Made by a program: the position numbers and the translations under genes. The notes under the pieces are model-generated. The model was not told the DNA's origin, did no database searches, and worked only from the letters and a program-made list of their open reading frames with translations. From positions 835,501 through 899,500 of the forward strand of contig NC_013939.1 in NCBI RefSeq assembly GCF_000010985.1: a stretch of 64,000 nt of DNA, in the 5' to 3' direction. Every line of letters begins with the position of its first letter. The stretch's first letter is position 1. Shown here in pieces: positions 52,636-60,359 of the stretch. The stretch is from Deferribacter desulfuricans SSM1. GTDB taxonomy: Bacteria > Chrysiogenota > Deferribacteres > Deferribacterales > Deferribacteraceae.

Positions 52636-55434
52636 ATGAAAAGGGATTTTATTCACCTTCATCTTCATACACAGTACTCGCTTCTTGATGGAGCAATCCA
52701 TATCTCAGAACTTATGAAAAAATTGAAAGAACATGGTTCAAAAGCCGTAGCAATTACAGATCATGGAACTATGTACGGCATAGTTGATTTCTACACCCAA
52801 GCTCTGGCCAACGATATAAAACCTATCATCGGTTGTGAAGTTTACGTTGCTCCGGATTCCAGATTCAACAAAAATTACAGTAAAAAAGAGGATAAAAGCT
52901 ACCATCTGGTACTGCTTGCCAAAAACAATGCAGGATTGAAGAATCTCCAGTATCTTGTCAGTCTCGGCCATATAGAAGGATTTTATTACAAACCAAGAAT
53001 AGATAAAGAACTCCTTGCCAAATATTCTAAAGGATTAATTGGTTTATCAGCCTGTCTTGCAAGTGAGCCTGCACAGAAAGCTTTAACTGATGGTTATGCT
53101 GCCGCTAAAGAATCAGCTTTAGAATATTATGAGATTTTTGGTAAAGATAATTACTACCTTGAAATACAGGATAATAATATTCCAGAGCAGTATATTGTAA
53201 ATACTATTTTCATGGAAATATCAAGAGAGACAGGGATTCCAATTGTTGCAACAAACAACTGTCACTTTTTAAACAAAGAAGATTATAGCTCACATCAGGT
53301 TCTGATGTGTATTCAATATCAGCAAACTTTAAACGACCCCAACAGAAGAGATTCTCACTCCTCAGAGCTTTTTGTTAAATCACCTGAGGAGATGTGGCAG
53401 GCTTTTGGAGAAATCGAAGAAGCATTAATCAACACTGTAAAAATAGCAGAGCGCTGCAATGTTTCAATGACCTTTGGAGAACTACATCTACCTGTTTATG
53501 ACGTCCCAGAAGGATATACACTAAAAACCTATTTAGAACACATTGCCAAAGAAGGGCTTCATAAAAGATTAGCAAAAGTACCATTAGAACTGCATTCAAA
53601 ATATTATCAAAGGTTAGAATACGAGCTTAAAATAATCCATGAAAAAGGGTATGATGGATATTATCTGATTGTCTGGGATTTTATCAACTTTGCCAGAAAA
53701 AATAAAATACCTGTTGGCCCAGGTAGAGGCTCTGGAGCTGGTTCTCTTGTAGCCTATGCAGTAGGTATCACAGATATTGACCCTATAAAATACAAACTCC
53801 TTTTTGAAAGATTCTTAAATCCTGAGCGTAAAAGTATGCCCGATTTTGACATCGATATTTGCATGAATAGAAGAGAAGAAGTGATAGATTATGTGAGAAA
53901 CAAATATGGTCATGACAGAGTAGCACAGATTATCACTTTCGGTAAACTACTTGCAAGAGGTGTAATAAGAGATGTGGGAAGAGTTTTAGAAATCCCACTT
54001 AAAACTGTTGATAAAATAGCAAAAATGATTCCAGCAAAACCAGATCTCACGCTAAAAAAGGCATTGGAAATGGATCCAGAACTAAAACCAAATATCGAAA
54101 GTATAGAAAAAGGGAAAGAGTTATTAGAGCATGCGTTAAAGTTAGAAGGTTTACTTAGAAATGCAGGGATGCATGCTGCAGGTGTAGTAATCTCTGATAA
54201 ACCATTAGTGGAGTATGTCCCTCTTTGTAAAGGTCAAAATGATGAAGTTGTCACCCAGTTTGAAAAAGATACTCTTGAGAAGGTAGGACTTGTTAAACTT
54301 GACTTTTTAGGATTGAAAAACCTTACAGTAATAGATTATGCCTCAAAACTCATCAGAAAATCAAAAGACCCAAATTTTGATATTTCAGCTATCCCTTTGG
54401 ATGATAAAAAGACCTTTGAACTGCTATCAAGCGGTGAAACCACTGGAGTTTTCCAGCTTGAAAGTAGTGGAATGAAAAATCTTCTAAAAAAATTAAAACC
54501 TACGACATTTGAAGATATTATTGTGCTGGTTGCATTATACAGACCTGGTCCTATTGGAAGTGGGATTCTCGATGACTTTTTAAAAAGAAAGCATGGTCTG
54601 CAAGAAGTTACTTACCCACTACCAGAGTTAGAAGAGATACTAAAAGAAACCTACGGTATCATCGTTTATCAAGAGCAGGTTATGCAAATTGCTCAAATTG
54701 TCGCTGGATATTCACTGGGTAGCGCGGATTTACTTAGAAGAGCAATGGGTAAGAAGAAACCTGAAGAGATGGCTAAACACAGGAAAATTTTCCTTTATGG
54801 TGATGAGAAGCTAGGGATAGAGGGAGCTGTAAAAAGAGGATTTGATGAAAAGATAGCTTCAGAAATTTTTGATTTAATGGCAAAATTTGCTGAATACGGT
54901 TTTAACAAAAGTCACTCGGCAGCTTACGCCATGGTGAGTTATCAAACAGCTTATTTAAAGGCACACTACCCTGTGGAATATATGGCATCTATTATAACTC
55001 AAGAGTTTGAATTTAAATATAATTATAGAATAGAAGAATTAATTGCTGAATGTAACAACATGGGGATAACCGTATTGTTACCAGACATCAATAAATCTGA
55101 GAAAGATACTGTTGTAGAAAGAAATCTAATTAAAGTTGGTCTCAAGGCAATACATGATAACGATGAAATAATTGATAAAATTATTTTTGAAAGAAATAGG
55201 AATGGTGAGTTTAAAAATCTTAAAGATTTTTGCAAACGGATTGATTTAACAATAGTAAATAAAAATGCAATAAGCTCATTTATCAAATATGGTGCTATGG
55301 ATTCCTTTGGTAAAAGTAGAAAACAATTATTACAGGTTTTGAATGATACAATAAAGTTATGTTTGCAAGAACAAAAGTGGAAAAAGACAGGAATAATTAC
55401 AATTGAAAACCTCTTAAAAACGTCTGATAAATAA
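52636..55434 (+). CDS. dnaE: DNA polymerase III alpha-subunit homologue lacking the C-terminal region
   Basis: 932 residues from the ATG at 52636, which has GGAG six bases upstream. PHP domain (HLHLHTQYSLLDGA) and palm with catalytic Asp in PDFDIDI near 403-405 and KLDFLGLKNL near 556. Fingers and helix-hairpin-helix follow, and the protein ends soon after GAMDSFGKSRKQLL. Bacterial DnaE is normally about 1100-1160 residues: the beta-clamp motif, OB fold and tau-binding domain are absent. The 5' 2.3 kb has higher GC than the last 400 bases. It is probably a specialised second polymerase rather than the replicative one. Confidence 0.88.
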   Translation: MKRDFIHLHLHTQYSLLDGAIHISELMKKLKEHGSKAVAITDHGTMYGIVDFYTQALANDIKPIIGCEVYVAPDSRFNKNYSKKEDKSYHLVLLAKNNAGLKNLQYLVSLGHIEGFYYKPRIDKELLAKYSKGLIGLSACLASEPAQKALTDGYAAAKESALEYYEIFGKDNYYLEIQDNNIPEQYIVNTIFMEISRETGIPIVATNNCHFLNKEDYSSHQVLMCIQYQQTLNDPNRRDSHSSELFVKSPEEMWQAFGEIEEALINTVKIAERCNVSMTFGELHLPVYDVPEGYTLKTYLEHIAKEGLHKRLAKVPLELHSKYYQRLEYELKIIHEKGYDGYYLIVWDFINFARKNKIPVGPGRGSGAGSLVAYAVGITDIDPIKYKLLFERFLNPERKSMPDFDIDICMNRREEVIDYVRNKYGHDRVAQIITFGKLLARGVIRDVGRVLEIPLKTVDKIAKMIPAKPDLTLKKALEMDPELKPNIESIEKGKELLEHALKLEGLLRNAGMHAAGVVISDKPLVEYVPLCKGQNDEVVTQFEKDTLEKVGLVKLDFLGLKNLTVIDYASKLIRKSKDPNFDISAIPLDDKKTFELLSSGETTGVFQLESSGMKNLLKKLKPTTFEDIIVLVALYRPGPIGSGILDDFLKRKHGLQEVTYPLPELEEILKETYGIIVYQEQVMQIAQIVAGYSLGSADLLRRAMGKKKPEEMAKHRKIFLYGDEKLGIEGAVKRGFDEKIASEIFDLMAKFAEYGFNKSHSAAYAMVSYQTAYLKAHYPVEYMASIITQEFEFKYNYRIEELIAECNNMGITVLLPDINKSEKDTVVERNLIKVGLKAIHDNDEIIDKIIFERNRNGEFKNLKDFCKRIDLTIVNKNAISSFIKYGAMDSFGKSRKQLLQVLNDTIKLCLQEQKWKKTGIITIENLLKTSDK

Positions 55435-55499
55435 ATATTGACAGGTACTATTCAGATATTCATTGATTAACTTCTGAGTTTCTAATCTAAAAGATCACA

Positions 55500-55521
55500 A
55501 AGGTGGACAAAAGTCCACCTT
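55500..55521. terminator. Bidirectional terminator between dnaE-like and lipoprotein genes
   Basis: AAGGTGGAC, AAAA, GTCCACCTT: a perfect 9-bp stem between two convergent genes; its right arm touches the lipoprotein stop codon. Confidence 0.6.
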
Positions 55522-56323
55522 AATTTAACCAGAAAAATTTATCTTTATTTTCAAGGATAGATTTACCATAATCAGTTAACATAACTGAAAAACTGTTTCC
55601 TTTTTTACATAGCAAGTCGATCATATTAATTTTTTCAATATTGCCATCCTCTTTTTTTAAAACAAAAGCTTTATTCAAAGGTGAACTTACGTCGATTATA
55701 TCATAAGGACTATTAGCTATTTCATATCTAAAGCTGAAAATATAATCACTATTACTACAAATTTCTGAAATTGATTTATTTTTAATTGTTTTTCGATATT
55801 TTATGTTAATCCTGTCTTTTAAAAATTTTAAAAAATCACTAACCTTTGCTTGTTTTTTAAACTGCGTATAAAAATCTTCAACAAAACTAATTATATCTTC
55901 ATCTACTCCGTAATATTTATTAAAAAGGAGGATTTTATTTACAGTTTCTTTTTTTAGAAGTCCACTGGAGATTACTTCTTTACTATTATTTTCTAATAAA
56001 GAATTTATTCTTGAATAGATATTGTTATATAATGCTATATAATATTGATTCCTTGACATTCCACCTTCTACAGCCATTTTCAGAATAGTGGCATCAAAAT
56101 CATACCCAAGATCTTCGCAGGTTTCCTTATACCCTTTTTTCATGTTAGCAATTAGTTCTTTTACAGTACTAGCAGGTTCAAGGTTTTTTGATACTTTTTC
56201 AATTTTACTTATCCATTTTTCAAGATTTTCTTGAGAAAATGGCATCGCTTTACCATTCCCTTTACTTCCTGATGAACATGCAAGAACAACAAAAATGAGT
56301 AGATAGAAAATTATTTTCTTCAT
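55520..56323 (-). CDS. Hypothetical lipoprotein
   Basis: 267 residues with a type II signal peptide (KKIIFYLLIFVVLAC, lipobox VLAC, then SSGSKGNGK). The mature part is helical (ISKIEKVSKNLEPASTVKEL) and ends DYGKSILENKDKFFWLN; not recognised. The ATG at 56323 has GGAGG five bases upstream and is preferred over ATG 56338. Second gene of a two-gene operon behind palindrome copy 2, which links it to the WYL/Nmad/DnaE cluster. Confidence 0.7.
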   Translation of the reverse strand: MKKIIFYLLIFVVLACSSGSKGNGKAMPFSQENLEKWISKIEKVSKNLEPASTVKELIANMKKGYKETCEDLGYDFDATILKMAVEGGMSRNQYYIALYNNIYSRINSLLENNSKEVISSGLLKKETVNKILLFNKYYGVDEDIISFVEDFYTQFKKQAKVSDFLKFLKDRINIKYRKTIKNKSISEICSNSDYIFSFRYEIANSPYDIIDVSSPLNKAFVLKKEDGNIEKINMIDLLCKKGNSFSVMLTDYGKSILENKDKFFWLN

Positions 56324-56341
56324 TTTTACCTCCTTCATAGT

Positions 56342-56842
56342 TTATTCTAAAACGATGAAACGTAATTCTTCTTGCTGAAATTCACTTAAAATCTGCTTTA
56401 AGCTTTTTAGTTTTATATTGTTAATTTTTAGAAATCTTCGAATTAGTTCATATTCTCTTTCTGAATAGAAATATTGAAAAATATTCATATAAAATGCTGG
56501 GATATATTCTTTTTCAAAATAAAATTCCAATTCTGTTAATTGGCCTTTAGAGTTTGTGTGAAAAATAAACAGACCTATATTTGCATTTACAATTAAATTT
56601 TCATTTGATGGGAAAACATCGGTTGTATCATTTTCTTGAAAGAGATATATTGTTCCGTCAAATAGCCCACTTTTAAGATTTTTATTCAAATAAACTTTGG
56701 ATATATCTTTAATAAAATAAGTGTTAATTATTTGCCCAATTTTTGATGCTGTTAATTTAAGGTTCGTGTAATTAAATAAGAAGTTGAGAAAGTTACAAAA
56801 TTCTTTGAATTTCATTAAAGGTACCATACCTAACAACCTCAT
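56342..56842 (-). CDS. Hypothetical protein behind operator copy 2
   Basis: Up to 166 residues; starts at ATG 56842, 56827 or 56815 are possible. The predicted -35 at 56872-56867 would place the transcript start close to 56840, which favours 56827. The protein (FCNFLNFLFNYTNLKLTASK, GLFIFHTNSKGQLTELEFYF) has no recognised domain. First gene of the operon with the lipoprotein. Confidence 0.6.
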   Translation of the reverse strand: MRLLGMVPLMKFKEFCNFLNFLFNYTNLKLTASKIGQIINTYFIKDISKVYLNKNLKSGLFDGTIYLFQENDTTDVFPSNENLIVNANIGLFIFHTNSKGQLTELEFYFEKEYIPAFYMNIFQYFYSEREYELIRRFLKINNIKLKSLKQILSEFQQEELRFIVLE

Positions 56843-56873
56843 GTGATCTTTTCAATAGATTAAAACATGCAAC

Positions 56874-56888
56874 CGACAATAATTGTCG
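56874..56888. promoter_or_regulatory. Palindromic operator, copy 2
   Basis: CGACA-ATAAT-TGTCG, identical to copy 1 except for one central base, and again one base upstream of a minus-strand -35-like hexamer (TTGCAT). TATAAT on the plus strand (56890-56895) overlaps its right edge. Confidence 0.65.
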
Positions 56889-56895
56889 CTATAAT

Positions 56896-57123
56896 TTAAA
56901 TAAAAAAATGGTGTTATAGAATTTCAAGATGAAAAGATTTATTATTCAATTCCTAAAATCACAAAAGTAGTCAGGTTACACCTTTTTTTCTTATTTCTTG
57001 CAAATTTTCATGTAAACATGACCCAGTTTTTCATTAATTATGAAATACAAAATCTTTCTGAACAATATTCTGGTTTGTCATTGACAAAAGCTCTCATAAA
57101 AAGTGGGATGTAAGTTTTTATAC
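56896..57123. other. Intergenic stretch with an IS21-end-like sequence
   Basis: No gene is supported. A 13-codon frame (MKRFIIQFLKSQK) begins near 56930 but lacks a ribosome-binding site. The IS21-end-like 32-mer at 57000-57031 is listed separately. Confidence 0.4.
57000..57031 (+). repeat. IS21-end-like direct repeat, left copy
   Basis: Contains AAATTTTCATGTAAACATG then ACCCAGTTTTT. The copy at 61951-61982 has the same orientation and differs at three positions. The TTTCATGTAAA..TGACCC pattern is typical of IS21-family terminal sequence. Confidence 0.6.
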
Positions 57124-57151
57124 TTGCATTTTTCTACTAATATAGTAGAAT
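57124..57151 (+). promoter_or_regulatory. AbiEi promoter with embedded palindromic operator
   Basis: TTGCAT (57124-57129) and TAGAAT (57146-57151) flank TTCTACTA-ATA-TAGTAGAA (57132-57150), a perfect 8-bp inverted repeat. The transcript start would be at or just before the ATG at 57159, so the mRNA may be leaderless; no Shine-Dalgarno is seen. AbiEi proteins repress their own promoters through such repeats. Confidence 0.6.
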
Positions 57152-57158
57152 ATCGCAA

Positions 57159-57959
57159 ATGCAAAGAATAGATAATAAGAACTTTAACCTAAATAATTTT
57201 CTATTAACTTTACTATCCAAAGGTAGATACTGTTTTACCTTAAATGAAATTAGAAATATAAGTAAATTATCTGATAAAGCTATTCATCAGGCACTTTACA
57301 GAGCAAAAAAAAGTAATAAAATTGCTCAAATCAGACAAGAGTTTTATGTAATAATCCCCCCAGAGTTCTATGATAGAAAAATGATACCACCTTATCTATT
57401 CATAGACGATATGATGAAATTTCTGAATAAAACATATTATGTATCCATGTTTTCTGCTGCATCAATGCTTGGAGCAGGACACCAGCAACCAATGCTTTTT
57501 CAGCTGATAATCGAACCACCAGCTTTAAGAAATATAAAAAAAGAACATTTAGAGATCCATTTTTTTATAAAAAAGCAAATTGATATTAATTACATTGTTA
57601 AGAAAAAAACTAAAGCCGGTTATATAAACGTTTCATCTGTAGAGCTAACCATTTTAGACCTTATTTTATACCATCATAGAATAGGAGGAATCGGTAGGAA
57701 CTTACCTATTCTTGAAGAATTATTGGAAGATGCAGATGTTGAGAAGATTCATGAAATAGCAATTAGACATAATCTCAAGACCAGTTTTCAAAGGCTGGGT
57801 TTCATTTCTGATGTTTTACTGGGATATAAAGAAGTCTCCGATTTCATTTATAAGCACTTAAATAAAACCAAGAAAATACCTCTGTCGCTATTACATCCGG
57901 CAAAAGGCAAATTGGATAAAAAATGGAAAATTATTGTTAATACCGAGGTAGAGTTATGA
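57159..57959 (+). CDS. AbiEi-type antitoxin/transcriptional repressor
   Basis: 266 residues. The N-terminal winged helix (YCFTLNEIRNISKLSDKAIHQALYRAKKSNKIAQIR) and C-terminal AbiEi domain (YYVSMFSAASMLGAGHQQP, VSSVELTILDLILYHHRIGG) match COG5340-type antitoxins of type IV toxin-antitoxin systems. It would repress its own promoter and counter the nucleotidyltransferase toxin AbiEii. The stop overlaps the abiEii start as ATGA. The toxin is broken, so the antitoxin is now an orphan. Confidence 0.85.
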   Translation: MQRIDNKNFNLNNFLLTLLSKGRYCFTLNEIRNISKLSDKAIHQALYRAKKSNKIAQIRQEFYVIIPPEFYDRKMIPPYLFIDDMMKFLNKTYYVSMFSAASMLGAGHQQPMLFQLIIEPPALRNIKKEHLEIHFFIKKQIDINYIVKKKTKAGYINVSSVELTILDLILYHHRIGGIGRNLPILEELLEDADVEKIHEIAIRHNLKTSFQRLGFISDVLLGYKEVSDFIYKHLNKTKKIPLSLLHPAKGKLDKKWKIIVNTEVEL

Positions 57960-58490
57960 TACCAACGAGATATATACTTGAATGGAAAGAATTTGCTCCA
58001 TGGGTTGATAACTCACTAATCGAGCAAGATTTAATTATACATCGTACCATTATAGAATTATTTTCCAATAAATTTCTAAAATCAAAATTGGCTTTTAGGG
58101 GTGGTACTGCTTTCAGTTTTAGGATATAAGGAAAGGAAATTAAAATTGTCTAATGGATGGTGTAACAAATCAGCTATAGTAAATACTTTTTGCCTGGAAG
58201 AGTTACTTGCAACAAAGTTGAGGGCATTATATCAAAGAAAAAAGGGAAGAGATTTATTTGACTTGTATTATGTTTTGAAGAATAGAGAGGTTGATGTAGA
58301 AAAGGTAATATTCTGCTTTAAAAAATATATGGAACATGACGGTAACAATATTACAAAGAAAGATTTCATGAAAAATTTGGATGAGAAATTAAACGATGCT
58401 GATTTCATTGGTGACATTTACGCATTACTTGTGCCGAATATTCAATATAACAATTTAGAAGCATATCTTTATATGTTAATGCTAATATAA
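57956..58490 (+). pseudogene. AbiEii-type nucleotidyltransferase toxin, internally deleted
   Basis: The N-terminal part (57956-58129, IPTRYILEWKEFAPWVDNSL to LAFRGGTAF) ends in a premature TAA. The C-terminal part in another frame (58101-58490) has FCLEELLATKLRALYQRKKGRDLFDLYYVL. The region between GGTA and the C-terminal half, which should hold the Asp-x-Asp catalytic residues, is missing, so toxin activity is lost. Overlap with abiEi fits the normal operon order. Confidence 0.85.
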
Positions 58491-58495
58491 AATAT

Positions 58496-58515
58496 AACAG
58501 TTATGCGTAGTGCCC
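58496..58515 (+). repeat. Inverted repeat flanking the 578-aa gene, left copy
   Basis: AACAGTTATGCGTAGTGCCC. Its inverted partner at 60287-60306 matches at 18 of 20 positions. The two point inward around the 578-aa gene. GTTATGC also resembles an integron core site. Confidence 0.55.
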
Positions 58516-58526
58516 CGTCAACCTCC

Positions 58527-60263
58527 TCAACAAGACGTCCCTGTTTGGCGCATTGCTTCTGCAATTAAAGATAGTGCACGTGTAAGGTCTGTTACCAACT
58601 TCTTTACCTTTTCACGATTTGATAAGTTATATAGTTGAAAACGTTGCAAAGCCTTGTTGAAGTTTGAACCTTTACGGTGAGCGGCACCAGTTGATCGGAT
58701 TGTCTGTATAGCATGCATAGCATACATAATTTGTTTCCTAATGTCTTCCGTAACCCCTATCTCTTTCAGATAGATTCCAAGTAGTTCAATAGATCCCCTA
58801 ATCGAACTTCCATCAATCTTTTGACCACTCTCACGGGAGAGAAGATTAACGTTTAGTGAATCTACTGTAACTTTTGCTAATGCTTGCACTTGCTCATCGA
58901 ACTCTTTCCATTCCTCGGTTAAGGGCAAATGTAGTGTTTCATAAGCATGTCTGTCCTTTTCATCAAGTCCCTGGAATAAGTCCTCACCGTATCTTGCTCT
59001 TGCTTCTCTTTGAACTTCCTCAAAGGCAACACGGAAATAGTAAATAGGGTCATCTGTTGGGTCAGCAAATTCCGCCATAAAATCGCGGAGCCAACGGTGT
59101 CTGGTGATCGTCCCCCTTGGAGGAACATTGAATTGACGCCAATGTAATTGCTCTTTATATGGAATGCGACCTAAATCTCCAAGCCAAACTTGGACAAGTT
59201 CCTCCCCCGTAATATCTATGGGAAGATGCCAAAGGTCAAGACAACCTACGCCTGAATTACCAACCCTATAGCGACTTGGTTCTTGGTAGTATTTAACTAG
59301 GACTTCTCGCTTAAAGAATACTGGTGTAAGAAAATGAGGGGTTCCACGATCAGTAAAATAGTTGCTAAGTTCCTTCTCATTACACGTCGACTCAATATCT
59401 TTACCTTGTTCATTACGATCTATGATAAAAGTAGCGAACTTTTTTTCTCTCTCCCCAGTAGCAAACCATGTATGGCGCTTGTCTGGTTCGGAATAGGGAA
59501 ATACCACATCTTTGCCAAGAAGACGTGATGCACTCTTATAATTATTCCAAGGAATGTCAGTACGAAGCCAAAGTTCAAAGCTCGATGATTTATCACATAG
59601 GGTGTAGCTTGCAAACTGTCCCCCGATATGTTCACTGATGTCTTCCAAAGCTCGTCTACGATGATCATGATAGCGGACTAGGTAGCATTGATTTGCCGCT
59701 AAGTAATCTTTCAGATGATGAACATCGACTAAAACTAAACGGTTATCATTCTCTTGCTTAATCCGGACTATTGGTTGTATGTCTCCATCATCGTCAATAC
59801 GATAATATTCGCCTTTTTCAGGTACAAAGAACGCTTCATGGTATAGAATAAAATTCTGCACCAATTCAAAAGTATTCGGAACAAAGTCGTGAAAATAACG
59901 ATAAATTATAAAGGGCCTAAATTCGATGCCATCAATTTCAGTACTCATTCCTGAATCATAATGGGCTACTTTCTCATCCCCATGGCTATAAAAGTAAGGT
60001 TTTCCGAATTCTAGGTCGATATCCCAATCGGGCTTTGACAATAGTCTCTCAAGGTTACCCTTAGCCGCAGAGGCAAGTGCACTGAAGGTAAATAAGTTCG
60101 TAGCTCTTTCTTGCCATGAACGAGCAACAACAATCCAATCTTTAGCTTCGTTTTCTTTCTTTGCAAACCAGTCTTCAAAAGCCAAAAAGGATAAGACATT
60201 CCGCATTGCTGGCTGATCGGTAAACTCGCGGATGACACTTGGAATTCTATTATCCATATTCAT
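58527..60263 (-). CDS. Unknown 578-aa protein of the high-GC unit
   Basis: Not recognised. The ATG at 60263 follows AGGAGGG by nine bases. Soluble and mixed alpha/beta, with WIVVARSWQERATNLFTFSAL near the N-terminus, HHLKDYLAANQCYLVRYHDHRR in the middle, and a helical C-terminus (HAIQTIRSTGAAHRKGSNF) that recalls HEPN/Apea-type helical bundles without a clear Rx4-6H motif. GC and codon use are well above the surrounding DNA, indicating transfer. It is downstream of the nuclease-like gene and flanked by 20-bp inverted repeats. Confidence 0.7.
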   Translation of the reverse strand: MNMDNRIPSVIREFTDQPAMRNVLSFLAFEDWFAKKENEAKDWIVVARSWQERATNLFTFSALASAAKGNLERLLSKPDWDIDLEFGKPYFYSHGDEKVAHYDSGMSTEIDGIEFRPFIIYRYFHDFVPNTFELVQNFILYHEAFFVPEKGEYYRIDDDGDIQPIVRIKQENDNRLVLVDVHHLKDYLAANQCYLVRYHDHRRRALEDISEHIGGQFASYTLCDKSSSFELWLRTDIPWNNYKSASRLLGKDVVFPYSEPDKRHTWFATGEREKKFATFIIDRNEQGKDIESTCNEKELSNYFTDRGTPHFLTPVFFKREVLVKYYQEPSRYRVGNSGVGCLDLWHLPIDITGEELVQVWLGDLGRIPYKEQLHWRQFNVPPRGTITRHRWLRDFMAEFADPTDDPIYYFRVAFEEVQREARARYGEDLFQGLDEKDRHAYETLHLPLTEEWKEFDEQVQALAKVTVDSLNVNLLSRESGQKIDGSSIRGSIELLGIYLKEIGVTEDIRKQIMYAMHAIQTIRSTGAAHRKGSNFNKALQRFQLYNLSNREKVKKLVTDLTRALSLIAEAMRQTGTSC

Positions 60264-60286
60264 GATTTTTACCCTCCTATTATTGA

Positions 60287-60306
60287 GGGCATTACGCATA
60301 ACGGTT
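60287..60306 (-). repeat. Inverted repeat flanking the 578-aa gene, right copy
   Basis: Minus strand AACCGTTATGCGTAATGCCC. With GCGGATAA (60308-60315), TTATCCGC (60359-60366) and GTTATC (60369-60374) it forms an attC-like palindrome about 78 bases long between the two genes. The spacing of the paired boxes is asymmetric, so integron origin is uncertain. Confidence 0.5.
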
Positions 60307-60359
60307 TGCGGATAAACGAAGTTGCCGAAGGCAATTTTGGAAAATCTATGATTTCCCTT

